Assembly (NCBI GenBank): GCA_043747685.1
Contig: JAYTOR010000089.1
Span: forward strand, 1 to 64,000
Length of the DNA: 64,000 nt
Direction of reading: 5' to 3'
Source of the DNA: JANXUF01 sp043747685
Lineage (GTDB): Bacteria; Actinomycetota; Acidimicrobiia; Acidimicrobiales; Ilumatobacteraceae
Shown here: positions 42,262-51,030 of the stretch, piece by piece
How the letters are laid out: every line of letters starts with the position of its first letter
Numbering within the stretch: the first letter of the stretch is position 1
Position numbers and translations under genes: made by a program
Notes under the pieces: generated by a model
Seen by the model: the letters and a program-made list of their open reading frames with translations, nothing else
Told to the model about the DNA's origin: nothing
The model's database searches: none

Positions 42262-43114
42262 GACTGACCTCCTTCGCAACGTCCCGGTAGGCAATGGCGC
42301 CCCGGGAACTGGGATCGAAGGTGATGATCGGCTGGCCGAACGATGGGGCCTCGGACAACCGCACTGTTCGAGGAACGACCGCACGACAGACCTTGTCTCC
42401 GAAGTGCTCGCGAACTTCACTGACGACCTGATCCGACAGCTTGGTCCGCGCGTCGTACATCACGCAGACGATGACGCTGACCTCGAGCGTCGGATTGAGG
42501 CTTCGTCTGACGAGGTCAACGTTGCGCAGGAGTTGCCCGAGGCCCTCCAAGGCGTAGTACTCGCACTGGATCGGAACCATGACTTCGCGGGCGGCGGCCA
42601 GACCGTTCACGGTCAACAGGCCCAGTGACGGCGGACAATCGATGAGGATGTAGTCGTAGTCATCGAGCACTGCGTCGATGGCGCGCCGCAGGCGCAGTTC
42701 TCGACTGAACGCTGCAACGAGTTCGATTTCGGCGCCAGCAAGCTCAAGACTGGCCGGCGCAACGAAGAGGTTCTTGATCGAAGCAGGTTCGACGCAGTTC
42801 TCCAGCGGCGTCTCATGCATGATGACGTGATACATCGACGTCTCGAGACCACGGTGATCCACACCAAGTCCGGTTGAGGCATTCCCCTGCGGATCTAGAT
42901 CGATGACCAGTGTCCGGTAGCCGAGTTCGGCGAGGCAGGCACCAACGTTGATGGTCGTCGTTGTTTTGCCGACCCCACCCTTCTGATTGGCCACAGCAAA
43001 GACCCGCGGCAGCGGCGGTGGCGGGGGGCGTTCCGCGGTCACACGGGGATCCACGTTGGTGGACTCCGGTGCCGCTTCAGTCGTTGGGACGTGAGTCATG
43101 GCAGCGTTCACCAT
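42236..43114 (-). CDS. parA: Chromosome partitioning ATPase ParA
   Basis: A Walker-type ATPase that positions ParB-parS complexes. The deviant Walker A is VANQKGGVGKTTTTINVGA, switch I LVIDLDPQGNASTGLG, Walker B YDYILIDCPPSLGLLTVN, and VPRTVRLSEAPSFGQPI is the conserved C-terminal motif. About 35 Pro-rich residues precede the ATPase domain. ATG 43114 and ATG 43099 are both possible. Two parS sites lie upstream. Confidence 0.95.
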   Translation of the reverse strand: MVNAAMTHVPTTEAAPESTNVDPRVTAERPPPPPLPRVFAVANQKGGVGKTTTTINVGACLAELGYRTLVIDLDPQGNASTGLGVDHRGLETSMYHVIMHETPLENCVEPASIKNLFVAPASLELAGAEIELVAAFSRELRLRRAIDAVLDDYDYILIDCPPSLGLLTVNGLAAAREVMVPIQCEYYALEGLGQLLRNVDLVRRSLNPTLEVSVIVCVMYDARTKLSDQVVSEVREHFGDKVCRAVVPRTVRLSEAPSFGQPIITFDPSSRGAIAYRDVAKEVSRGATRRTR

Positions 43115-43164
43115 ACTGTGGACCGAGCACCAGTACTGGGATGTGACCAGAGGAACTCAATGCG

Positions 43165-43180
43165 TGTTTCACGTGAAACA
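43165..43180. promoter_or_regulatory. parS: parS site (perfect consensus)
   Basis: TGTTTCACGTGAAACA is the full 16-bp palindromic ParB-binding site. It lies 50 bases upstream of parA, in the parA-rsmG gap, so ParB loading here could also affect parAB transcription. Confidence 0.95.
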
Positions 43181-43242
43181 GTGAACGGTCGCTTACCCGG
43201 CGACGGAGGCCGCATTCCGTCAGGTTATGTCGTCGTGTCCGA

Positions 43243-43258
43243 TGTTTCACGTGGAACT
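43243..43258. promoter_or_regulatory. parS: parS-like site
   Basis: Read on the minus strand this is AGTTCCACGTGAAACA, one mismatch from the actinobacterial form TGTTCCACGTGAAACA. It lies 78 bases from the perfect site and four bases past the rsmG stop. Confidence 0.85.
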
Positions 43259-43261
43259 GTG

Positions 43262-43828
43262 TCACGACGTCGGAATTACTGCTGATCGGCGCAGCACCGA
43301 CACCACACCGTCGGTGCCGGCGAACTTTAGCGACCAGTCAGCGAGCGGCAGATCGAGCCAACGACGATGACCTGCACCTCCTGGGGGATCACTAACGACG
43401 ATCAGACCGCCGGGCCGAACGAGTGAAGCCGCCAACGGGGCGAGTACTGCTGGGTGAGCAAACCCACGGGCAGTCACAACATCCGATCGACTCGCGTGGT
43501 CACTGTCGAAAAGCAGGGCAGTCACGTCGACGGTCAGCACCGACACCCGATCGGCCATCTGCAGCCGTCCCACCGCCCGTTCGAGGAAATCCGCCCTCGT
43601 CTGACGTCGTTCGACCAACCGGACCGACAGCTCAGCACGGGCAGCAGCGATGACTAGGCCGGGAAGTCCGCCACCACTCCCGAGATCGGTGACCAGCTGT
43701 GCGCCGACGGGAATCGCCTGCACGAAATGGTCAGCATGCGACAACGCTGGTTCCAGATCGCCTGGGCCGAAAAAACCAAGACGCTGCGCAAGGCGCAGCG
43801 TCTCTCGTACCAATTCAGTTGTCACCAT
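43262..43828 (-). CDS. rsmG: 16S rRNA (guanine-N7) methyltransferase RsmG
   Basis: Methylates G527 of 16S rRNA (E. coli numbering). VTDLGSGGGLPGLVIAAARA is motif I for SAM; RLVERRQTRADFLERAV, VVTARGFAHPAVLAPLAA and the hydrophobic end complete the fold. At 188 residues it is slightly shorter than usual at the N terminus. It stands between parA and jag as in most actinobacteria. The stop is just beside the second parS. Confidence 0.93.
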   Translation of the reverse strand: MVTTELVRETLRLAQRLGFFGPGDLEPALSHADHFVQAIPVGAQLVTDLGSGGGLPGLVIAAARAELSVRLVERRQTRADFLERAVGRLQMADRVSVLTVDVTALLFDSDHASRSDVVTARGFAHPAVLAPLAASLVRPGGLIVVSDPPGGAGHRRWLDLPLADWSLKFAGTDGVVSVLRRSAVIPTS

Positions 43829-43832
43829 CTAC

Positions 43833-44675
43833 TCAGTCAACGGACGGAACGATGACCACACGCCGATTCGGCTCTTCGCCATCTGACCGACTACTGACGC
43901 CTGTCAGCGCACCAACAGCATCATGAACCACTTTGCGATCAGCAGAAGGCATTGCCTCAAGTGAACGCGCTGTGCCGGTTGCCTTGACTTCATCGACGAC
44001 TTTCTCGGTGAAACGGGTCAGTGCCTCGCGTCGTTTGGCCCGATATCCGGCGATATCGACACGCAGGTGAGTCGAGTGGTCGCCGAGGCGCCGCTGGCTG
44101 GCGACGCGGGTGACATCCTGGATGGCCAGCAACGTCGCACCGCGGGGGCCGACGAGGATGCCGAGATCCTGCCCGTCGACGGTGATCTCGAGATCATCTC
44201 CGTCCTGCTGCAGCGAACTGGTGCCGGCAAGACCGAATGCAGTGACGAGCCCATCCAGGAAGGTGACGGCCTGCTCTCCGACAGCCTTTGGATCGACGGG
44301 ATCGCTGCCGGGCCGTGGCTCACGCTGATCACGTGGCTCACGCTGATCACGAGGTGACGACGATCGCGAAGGCGAGGTCGAACGCCTCGGGGGAGTTGTC
44401 GATTCGTGAGTGGGGCGAACGGTCGATTCTGTGGGTTCAGCGCTGACCGTTGCGGGGTCCGCCTTCTTGCGATCGCGCCGTTCGTTCTTGGCGCGCGGTG
44501 CGGTCGGCCGTACCCGGGCACGAACGCGCGCCTCGCCGCGAACGCGGCCGAAGAGACCAGCGCGTGGCTCATCGAGTACCTCGAATTCTGCATCGTCCTC
44601 GGCGACGCCGAGTTGATCGAGTGCCGCTTCTTTTGCTTCGGCGACTGAACGCCCGGTTGTCTGAACCCACTCCAT
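43833..44675 (-). CDS. jag: Jag/KhpB RNA-binding protein
   Basis: The Jag N-terminal domain MEWVQTTGRSVAEAKEAALD and EVLDEPRAGLFGRVRGEARV is followed by a long charged linker (about 60-135) holding the repeat DQREPRDQREPR. A KH domain has DGQDLGILVGPRGATLLAIQ, and an R3H domain has ALTRFTEKVVDEV and LEAMPSADRKVVHDAV. KhpB binds RNA with KhpA and influences envelope growth. ATG 44675; 47 bases separate it from yidC. Confidence 0.92.
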   Translation of the reverse strand: MEWVQTTGRSVAEAKEAALDQLGVAEDDAEFEVLDEPRAGLFGRVRGEARVRARVRPTAPRAKNERRDRKKADPATVSAEPTESTVRPTHESTTPPRRSTSPSRSSSPRDQREPRDQREPRPGSDPVDPKAVGEQAVTFLDGLVTAFGLAGTSSLQQDGDDLEITVDGQDLGILVGPRGATLLAIQDVTRVASQRRLGDHSTHLRVDIAGYRAKRREALTRFTEKVVDEVKATGTARSLEAMPSADRKVVHDAVGALTGVSSRSDGEEPNRRVVIVPSVD

Positions 44676-44722
44676 ATTGGGGAACCTTTCGATTGAGATG
44701 ACGGTGCTACTTGTTGATCTGG

Positions 44723-45805
44723 CTATTTCTTATTCGGTTTCGGGTGCCGCGAACCAGCGGCGGGGCGGTTCGTCGACGGCTTTCCAGGAGCGCTCGGCCT
44801 GCCTGGTTGTTGACGGTGATTCGTCGGCCCCGACTGTTTGATCCCCGTCTGCTTGACGCCAGGTTGCTTGGCACCTGGGTTTGCACGGGAAGTCGGACTC
44901 CGCCGCTCCCTCGACTTTGCCGGAGTCGTCCCCGTCGAAGGTTTTTTGGCCTTGTCCGCCTTGTCGGCCTGCGCCAACTCACGGGCGTGAGCGCCGGCGG
45001 CTGCTGCCTGTTTCCCGAGTGAATCGTCACCCTTGTAGAAACGCTTGGTGATATAGCCCTGCTGTGCGATTCGCAAGATCGTTTGACTGATGTAGTAGAT
45101 GACGAGTGCGGTCGGCAGGAACAGTTGGAAGACGGCGAAGAACACCGGCAGGTATTGCATCAATTTCTGCTGTTGGGCCGACATCGTCGGGTTGATCTGT
45201 CGGCTGGCGATCTGACGCTGCTGCCACCAGTACAAGAAGCCGAGGAAGATGATCAGCAGTGCGTAGACCAGCCCCTTGGCGAAATCCACTCTCATCACGG
45301 CTGCTGGTGACTGCGACAAGTCAAGGCCGAAGGACAGCATTTTCGCTGGACCCGCCTGAATGCCGTTGACCTTGCCGCTCGCAGCCAACGCCTTGTAGAT
45401 CTCCGAGTTGGCGGCGACATACTTCGGGACGAAGCCTCCGCCGCTGACGCGGTTGGCGAGGCCGCGGATGACACGGAACATCAACAGGAAAACCGGCATC
45501 TGGGCCAACAACGGAAGACAACTGGCCAACGGGTTGACCTTGTGCTCTTGATAGAGCTTCATCATCTCTTCGTTGAGTTTCTGACGATCACCGCGGTGCA
45601 GTGTCTGCAGCTTTTTCATTTCCGGTTGCAGGCGCTGCATCTCGAGCATGCCTTTGGTGCTCTTCAGCGTCAACGGTGTCAACAGCACGATGACGACAAC
45701 GCCGACGAGCGCCAACGACAGCCCGTAGCTGTTCGTCAGCGCGTAAAAACCGGCAATGAGCTTGGCCGCGAGTTTGGCGGCGGGGTCATACCAAGAAGCA
45801 AGCAT
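44723..45805 (-). CDS. yidC: Membrane protein insertase YidC
   Basis: A 360-residue actinobacterial YidC with TM segments at AKLIAGFYALTNSYGLSLAL, VGVVVIVLLTPLTL, the cytoplasmic hairpin EMQRLQPEMKKLQTLHRGD, then LPLLAQMPVFLLMFRVIRG, VYALLIIFLGFLYWWQ and FFAVFQLFLPTALVIYYIS. The C-terminal tail of about 90 residues is rich in Lys, Pro and Arg and probably binds the ribosome. It inserts membrane proteins with or without SecYEG. It starts seven bases after yidD. Confidence 0.95.
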   Translation of the reverse strand: MLASWYDPAAKLAAKLIAGFYALTNSYGLSLALVGVVVIVLLTPLTLKSTKGMLEMQRLQPEMKKLQTLHRGDRQKLNEEMMKLYQEHKVNPLASCLPLLAQMPVFLLMFRVIRGLANRVSGGGFVPKYVAANSEIYKALAASGKVNGIQAGPAKMLSFGLDLSQSPAAVMRVDFAKGLVYALLIIFLGFLYWWQQRQIASRQINPTMSAQQQKLMQYLPVFFAVFQLFLPTALVIYYISQTILRIAQQGYITKRFYKGDDSLGKQAAAAGAHARELAQADKADKAKKPSTGTTPAKSRERRSPTSRANPGAKQPGVKQTGIKQSGPTNHRQQPGRPSAPGKPSTNRPAAGSRHPKPNKK

Positions 45806-45811
45806 CGTGTC

Positions 45812-46045
45812 TCATTTCAGGACGGGAGCGACTGGCTCCGGAACAGGGTCATAGCCAGAAGGGCCGAACGGACGGCAGCGGGCAAGGCGGCGCAGCGTGA
45901 GCCACGAGCCGCGAACCGATCCGTGCGTCTCGAATGCCTCCACTGCATAGCTCGAGCAACTCGGATAGAAACGGCACGGCGACGGTCGACCTTCACGCGC
46001 ATGCTGATACACATGGATCAGGCGAACACACGCGCGCTGAAACAT
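45812..46045 (-). CDS. yidD: Membrane protein insertion efficiency factor YidD
   Basis: A 77-residue YidD with the family signature CRFYPSCSSYAVEAFETHG and GSWLTLRRLARCRPFGPSGY. The N-terminal amphipathic helix (ACVRLIHVYQHAREG) should lie on the membrane. The start codon overlaps the rnpA stop (TGATG). It sits between rnpA and yidC as in most bacteria. Confidence 0.94.
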   Translation of the reverse strand: MFQRACVRLIHVYQHAREGRPSPCRFYPSCSSYAVEAFETHGSVRGSWLTLRRLARCRPFGPSGYDPVPEPVAPVLK

Positions 46046-46509
46046 CAGGACAGTCGTTCGAGACGGGAGAAAATCGTGGACATCATCACTGCCAGTTCGT
46101 TGAAACTCCGCTGGCCAGCACCAGGTCTGGCACCGACCAGGTAAACGCCTGGTCGAGGGTGGACTTCAGTGCTCAACAGAGCACGAAGGCGTCGCCGCAA
46201 CCGGTTGCGAACAACGGCGTTACCCACCGTTCGCCCAATGGCGAAGGCGAGCCGTGCCGAGTCCTGACCGGTACCGACCACAGCGACAACCCATAGATCG
46301 CCGACACTTACCCGCTTCCCATGGGAGCGCAGTAACTGAAAGCTCTTCTGGTCGCGGATCGATTCGATGCTTAGGCCGACAGTTTGGCCCGACCACGGGC
46401 GCGGCGGGACTTGATGATCGCCTGACCTGCGCGCGTGCTCATCCGGTGACGGAAGCCATGCTTCATTTTCCTGCTGCGGTTGTTCGGCTGAAAAGTGCGC
46501 TTCACCCAT
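46045..46509 (-). CDS. rnpA: RNase P protein component, N-terminally extended over rpmH
   Basis: The protein subunit of RNase P, 154 residues. RDQKSFQLLRSHGKR, VAVVGTGQDSARLAFAIG and the RNA-binding RTVGNAVVRNRLRRRLRALL are the normal RnpA core. No ATG, GTG or TTG lies in frame between the rpmH stop and the core, nor inside the rpmH overlap. The only standard start is ATG 46509, four bases before the rpmH start and sharing its ribosome binding site (GAGGAG). This adds about 46 residues encoded out of frame across rpmH, as described in Thermus. Confidence 0.88.
   Translation of the reverse strand: MGEAHFSAEQPQQENEAWLPSPDEHARRSGDHQVPPRPWSGQTVGLSIESIRDQKSFQLLRSHGKRVSVGDLWVVAVVGTGQDSARLAFAIGRTVGNAVVRNRLRRRLRALLSTEVHPRPGVYLVGARPGAGQRSFNELAVMMSTIFSRLERLS
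46371..46505 (-). CDS. rpmH: Ribosomal protein L34, nested inside rnpA
   Basis: 44 codons from GTG 46505 to TAA 46371: KRTFQPNNRSRKMKHGFRHR, then MSTRAGQAIIKSRRARGRAK and LSA. This is a complete canonical L34 of the large ribosomal subunit. GAGGAG at 46511-46516 provides the ribosome binding site for both this gene and rnpA. The whole gene lies within the rnpA reading frame, shifted by one. Confidence 0.95.
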   Translation of the reverse strand: MKRTFQPNNRSRKMKHGFRHRMSTRAGQAIIKSRRARGRAKLSA

Positions 46510-46819
46510 TCCTCCTCACGCCGCTCCCATTGGAGTCAGCGTCATCGTCGACAAAATTGCGCGACGGTACACATGGTCGCGCAACGCAACGATCACCCTA
46601 CGCCCCGGCTCCGCAAGCGGCAACCGGACAACCATAGTTGGCGCGGCACCACCCGACCGGGCTCATCCGTCGTGGATCGCCCCCACTGCAAGCCGGTGAC
46701 CGGGAGAGCACCCCTGAAGGACGATGATATGGTGCACAACCCAGGTCGAACCGGCTTCGTTGTCCACAGCTGTGGAACATGTTGTGGACGGAGCCTGGTC
46801 GGCAACAACGGAGGTGCTG
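46510..46819. promoter_or_regulatory. rpmH/dnaA divergent promoter region with DnaA boxes
   Basis: 310 bases without a gene. TTGTCCACA at 46760-46768 is a good DnaA box, and weaker ones on the other strand are at 46783-46791 (TGTGGACGG) and 46839-46847 (TGTGGACAG, inside dnaA). They fit autoregulation of dnaA. Promoter hexamers could not be assigned with confidence. Confidence 0.65.
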
Positions 46820-48196
46820 GTGAGCGACCACGAACAGGTGTGGACAGCAACCGCCCAACTGCTTCGCGCGCAGGTTTCCGAAGCTGTCTGGTTGTCGACA
46901 TTTCAAGACGCCGCCGCATTGCCGGGGGTCGGCTCCCCGTTCGTCCTGACGGTCTCGAGTTCTCACGTCCGCGACAAAATTCTCACGCGCTACCTCCCGC
47001 TGGTGCGTGACGCACTCGAAGAAATCGGCTCGGCGGACCTCGAACTGATCGTCGAAGTCACACCCCACGGTGGCGAGTACGACGACACGCCTGAGCAGCC
47101 TGGCTCCCGCCAACAACCGCCGCAAGAGCGCGTTGGACCTGGTCAGCGTCAAGAAAGTGCAACTGCATCATATAACGAACTGAATCCGCGCTACACATTC
47201 GAGACCTTCGTGAAAGGAGCATCGAACCAGTTCGCCCTTGCTGCGGCGTTGCGCGTCGCTGAAACGCCGGCCAGATCGTACAACCCACTGTTCATCTACG
47301 GATCTGCCGGCCTCGGCAAGACTCATCTGCTACATGCCATCAGCCATTACGTCAACCAGAACTACGCGCACTACCACGTCAGGTATGTCTCGACCGAGAC
47401 ATTCCTGAACGAATTCGTCGACGCCATCCGCACGAACACCACCACCAACTTCAAGCGGCGATATCGCGATATTGACGTGTTGTTGATCGACGATATTCAG
47501 TTCATGGAGGGTAAGGAGGGCCTGCAGGAGGAGTTTTTCCACACCTTCAACGTGCTCCACGGCGCCAACAAACAGATCATCATTTCCTCCGATCGCATGC
47601 CAGACAACATCCCGACGCTCGAAGACCGGCTTCGCGGTCGCTTCAAATGGGGACTGATCACCGACATCCAGCCACCGGACCTGGAGACACGCCTGGCGAT
47701 CCTTCGTAACAAGTCAGAGCGCGATCAGGTCCACATCTCGTCGGAGGTGTTGGAGTTCATCGCCACGAATATCACCAACAACATCCGCGAGCTCGAAGGT
47801 GCACTGATTCGTGTGGGCGCCTACGCCACCCTCAACCGGGTTCCGATCTCGGTCAACCTAGCCCAGCAGTTGCTCGCCGATCTGCTGTCGCATTCCCAGC
47901 CAAAGGTGCGCTCCGGGCCGGAGTTGCTCGCCGAACTCAGCGACTACCTCGGACACCCGGTCGACGCCCTCAAGGGCAAGAGCCGCCAACGCCCGCTCGT
48001 GACCGCCCGCCAGATCGCGATGTACATCTTCCGAGACCAGACCGACATGTCCTACCCGGCGATTGCCCGAGAATTCGGCGGCAGGGACCACACCACCGTG
48101 ATCCACGCCGTTGACAAGGTGCAACGGTTGATGAAAGAGCGTAAGGCAATTTACGACCAGGTCACGGACCTGATCCAGCGTTTGAAGCAGGTGTGA
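46820..48196 (+). CDS. dnaA: Chromosomal replication initiator DnaA
   Basis: 458 residues. Domain I is VWTATAQLLRAQVSEAVWLS with a short Gln/Pro-rich domain II (about 85-125). The AAA+ domain starts NPRYTFETFVKGASNQFALAA, with Walker A GSAGLGKTHLLHAI, Walker B VLLIDDIQFMEGKEG and the arginine finger region RGRFKWGLITDI. Domain IV has the DNA-binding signature REFGGRDHTTVIHAVDKV. GTG 46820 is chosen for CGGAGG at 46809-46814; the frame is open to 46724. Confidence 0.96.
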   Translation: MSDHEQVWTATAQLLRAQVSEAVWLSTFQDAAALPGVGSPFVLTVSSSHVRDKILTRYLPLVRDALEEIGSADLELIVEVTPHGGEYDDTPEQPGSRQQPPQERVGPGQRQESATASYNELNPRYTFETFVKGASNQFALAAALRVAETPARSYNPLFIYGSAGLGKTHLLHAISHYVNQNYAHYHVRYVSTETFLNEFVDAIRTNTTTNFKRRYRDIDVLLIDDIQFMEGKEGLQEEFFHTFNVLHGANKQIIISSDRMPDNIPTLEDRLRGRFKWGLITDIQPPDLETRLAILRNKSERDQVHISSEVLEFIATNITNNIRELEGALIRVGAYATLNRVPISVNLAQQLLADLLSHSQPKVRSGPELLAELSDYLGHPVDALKGKSRQRPLVTARQIAMYIFRDQTDMSYPAIAREFGGRDHTTVIHAVDKVQRLMKERKAIYDQVTDLIQRLKQV

Positions 48197-48477
48197 ACGA
48201 CATGGGGGTCATCCTGGGGACGAAGGTCGCGATACCGGGGACAACTCCGACTCGCACACATCTCACATCGCTGTCATTTCGTCACCTGTGGGCATCGGTG
48301 CGTAACTCGCGCGCTCTCCACATGTCCTCCGACCTGCGTGGATAAGGTCTTGTCCACAATCCACAGGCCCTATTACCGCTATTACCATTTGTACATTTGC
48401 CGTTCATCCAATAACCCCCTGACCTGCATGAAACGCAGCGTGCAGCCACCTACCGAAATTACGAAGGACATGACTCC
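48197..48477. other. Chromosomal origin of replication (oriC)
   Basis: The dnaA-dnaN gap. DnaA boxes: 48337-48345 (minus-strand TTATCCACG), 48350-48358 (TTGTCCACA), and weaker CAATCCACA at 48357-48365. Directly to the right, 48371-48420 is markedly AT-rich with CTATTACC repeated (TATTACCGCTATTACC), a good duplex unwinding element. Few strong boxes are present for an actinobacterium. Position and content make this oriC by established synteny. Confidence 0.85.
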
Positions 48478-49572
48478 GTGAAGTTCCGATGCGAACGAGA
48501 TGCGTTGGCCGAAGCGTTGGCCGCAACTGGCAGAGCCGCAACTGGCCGCACTGGATCATTGCCGGTACTGTCCGGGGTCCGGCTGGAACTGAAGGGCGAC
48601 CGCCTGGTGATCACCGGAACGGATCTCGACCTGACGATCCAGTTAGAGATCAGCGTCGGCGGTGAAGTCGATGGTGCAACGGTGCTGCCGGCCAAGCTGG
48701 CGAGCGACATCGTCAGAGCCCTCGGAGCCGGCAAGGTCGAAGTCGAGACCACCGACGACAATGTCAGCATCAGCGCTGGGCGCTCACAGTTCTCGCTGCG
48801 GCCGCTCTCGGTCGATGACTACCCCCGGTTGCCGGCGCCTGCCGCCACCGCCGTCACACTGCCGGCTGCAGCCTTCGGTGAGGCGCTGCGTCAAGTAGTG
48901 CGAGCGGCCAGCACCGACGAGGCCCGTCCGATTCTCACCGGTGTGCTGCTAGCCGCCGAAGGGGACGGTCTGCGGCTCGTCGCCACCGATTCGTATCGTC
49001 TGGCGGTCCGCGATCTGCGCGGCACGTCGGTACTGGCGACCGACCAGAAAGTCCTCGTACCATCCAGAGCGCTCAACGAGTTGTCCCGGTTGCTCGGTGG
49101 GGCCACGGAGCTCACCCTGCGCCTGGGGGAGCGCGATGCAACATTCGAGATCGGCTCGACCCGATTGACGACCCGATTGATCGAAGGCGAGTTCCCCAAC
49201 TACCGTCAGCTGATCCCGGCTTCATACCCAAACAAACTGACCGTCTCGAAAGATGCGCTCCTCGAAGCGATCCGCCGTGTGCGCATCCTCGCCAAGGACG
49301 CAACACCGGTCAGGCTCGAACTCGGAACGGACCACGTCCGCCTCAGCGCCATCACCCAGGACGTCGGCAATGCCAGCGACGACATCGATGCCACGCTCGA
49401 AGGCTCCGAGATCACCGTCGCCTTCAACCCCGACTACCTGTCGTCAGGGGTCGATGCCGCCACCAGCGAGGACGTGACGCTCGAAACGCTCGATTCACTG
49501 AAAGCTGCTGTGGTGCGCGAGGTCGGCAATCCCGATTTCCTGTACCTCCTGATGCCAGTTCGCGTTCCCTGA
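48478..49572 (+). CDS. dnaN: DNA polymerase III sliding clamp (beta subunit)
   Basis: 364 residues with three clamp repeats: KFRCERDALAEALAATGRA at the start, RPILTGVLLAAEGDGLRLVATDSYRLAVRD in the second domain (split here for reading), and NPDYLSSGVDAATSEDVTLE with the C-terminal YLLMPVRVP that forms part of the ligand cleft. Start GTG 48478. It lies directly after oriC. Confidence 0.96.
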   Translation: MKFRCERDALAEALAATGRAATGRTGSLPVLSGVRLELKGDRLVITGTDLDLTIQLEISVGGEVDGATVLPAKLASDIVRALGAGKVEVETTDDNVSISAGRSQFSLRPLSVDDYPRLPAPAATAVTLPAAAFGEALRQVVRAASTDEARPILTGVLLAAEGDGLRLVATDSYRLAVRDLRGTSVLATDQKVLVPSRALNELSRLLGGATELTLRLGERDATFEIGSTRLTTRLIEGEFPNYRQLIPASYPNKLTVSKDALLEAIRRVRILAKDATPVRLELGTDHVRLSAITQDVGNASDDIDATLEGSEITVAFNPDYLSSGVDAATSEDVTLETLDSLKAAVVREVGNPDFLYLLMPVRVP

Positions 49573-49624
49573 GCGTCTCGCCGACCGATACTCGATCAGG
49601 CATCGAGCCTGCTGCCTCCTGCCG

Positions 49625-50704
49625 ATGATCGTCCGCCAATTCGAACTCGTGGACTTTCGCAACTACGTACAGGCGTCGCTGTCGTTGACCGATCGCATCA
49701 CGGCTGTCATCGGCGACAACGGCCAGGGCAAGACGAACCTCGTCGAGGCGATCGGCTGGATGGCAACGATGAGCAGTTTCCGTGGAGCTCCGAACGAGGC
49801 GCTCGTCAGGGTCGGCACCGATCAGGCGATCGTGCGGGCCCACGTGGAACACGAAGACGGTCGGATGCTGTTGATCGAGTGCGAGATCAACCGCAGCGGC
49901 CGTAACCGTGTGCTCGTCAACAAACAGCGGTTGCAGCGCAGCCGTGATCTGCTCGGCGTGCTCCGCGTCAGCGTCTTTGCACCTGACGACCTGAACCTCA
50001 TCAAGGGTGGCCCTGGTATCCGCCGCGACTTCCTCGACGAGACACTCGTTGCCCTCCGGCCGAAGTATGACACCGATCTGCGCGATCTCGATCGCATCGT
50101 GCGGCAGCGCAACGTGCTCCTCAAGCAGGTCGCAGGGCGACTTTCCGCCGATGTCGCCTTCACCCTCGACGTCTGGGATTCGAAGCTCGCAACAACCGGC
50201 GAGGTTATCGGGACGGCACGAGCCGACCTGCTGCGCGATCTTGTGCCCCTTGTGTCCGCCGCCTACCGTGACCTCATCGACGTCGACGTGCGGATCGACA
50301 TGATCTACGATCCACTCTGGCGACGGACGGGTTTGGCAGTCGCCTTGGCCGACAACCGCTCCGACGACGTGCGTCGGCAACTGTCGCTCATCGGTCCGCA
50401 TCGTGACGAGATCGACATCGCCCTGGCGGCGATGCCGGCGCGAACGCATGCGTCGCAGGGCGAGCAACGCAGTCTGGCGCTGGCGATCAAACTGGCTGCA
50501 CATCGACTGGTGACGGATCGCATCGGCAGTCCTCCGCTACTGGTGCTCGACGATGTGCTATCAGAACTCGATCCCCGTCGTGCGGCGGCGCTGCTGCAGC
50601 ATCTGCCGGCCGGACAGGTGGTGTTGACGTCCGCCGATGTGCTCCCGCCAGACGTCGGAGCGGCGACGGTGCTGCGGATCGTGAGAGGTACGGTGGTGTC
50701 ATGA
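49625..50704 (+). CDS. recF: DNA replication and repair protein RecF
   Basis: An SMC-like ATPase that helps load RecA at gaps. QFELVDFRNYVQASLSLTDR, Walker A IGDNGQGKTNLVEAIGWMA, signature ASQGEQRSLALAIKLA and Walker B PLLVLDDVLSELDPRRAAAL are intact. 359 residues. The start is ATG 49625; the stop overlaps the DUF721 gene start by four bases. Confidence 0.95.
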   Translation: MIVRQFELVDFRNYVQASLSLTDRITAVIGDNGQGKTNLVEAIGWMATMSSFRGAPNEALVRVGTDQAIVRAHVEHEDGRMLLIECEINRSGRNRVLVNKQRLQRSRDLLGVLRVSVFAPDDLNLIKGGPGIRRDFLDETLVALRPKYDTDLRDLDRIVRQRNVLLKQVAGRLSADVAFTLDVWDSKLATTGEVIGTARADLLRDLVPLVSAAYRDLIDVDVRIDMIYDPLWRRTGLAVALADNRSDDVRRQLSLIGPHRDEIDIALAAMPARTHASQGEQRSLALAIKLAAHRLVTDRIGSPPLLVLDDVLSELDPRRAAALLQHLPAGQVVLTSADVLPPDVGAATVLRIVRGTVVS

Positions 50705-51030
50705 GCAGCGAACCCCGTCCCCTGAGCGATGGCTTGCATGCAGTCGTGCGCTCATTGGAGGCCGGCCAGACTGGAATGATCCGCGGTGTCTTCGGGGCAT
50801 GGGCAGAGATCGTCGGACCGATGATCGCCGAGCACACCAAGCCCGTCAAGATCGACCAGCGGACGCTGTTCGTCGAAGTCGATCAGCCGGCGTGGGCAAC
50901 GCAGGTGCGTTTTCTCGAGGCCGATCTGTTGAACGCGCTACGCGCGAACGGCTGCGGCGAACTGACGTCCATCAACGTGCGCGTCGCTGGAAGCCAGCGC
51001 GGTCATCCAGGGGGTCGGCCGCGGCGGTAA
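50701..51030 (+). CDS. DUF721/DciA-like protein
   Basis: 109 residues with the DciA-type core: GVFGAWAEIVGPMIAEHTKP, LFVEVDQPAWATQVRFLEAD, and a C-terminal INVRVAG strand before a basic tail. DciA proteins act as helicase operators for DnaB in bacteria without DnaC. In actinobacteria this gene sits between recF and gyrB. It overlaps recF by ATGA. Confidence 0.88.
   Translation: MSSEPRPLSDGLHAVVRSLEAGQTGMIRGVFGAWAEIVGPMIAEHTKPVKIDQRTLFVEVDQPAWATQVRFLEADLLNALRANGCGELTSINVRVAGSQRGHPGGRPRR

Noticed and set aside
43077..43265. A 62-codon minus-strand frame with repeated FHVKH
   Set aside because: The FHVKH peptides are translations of the two parS palindromes; the frame is not a gene.
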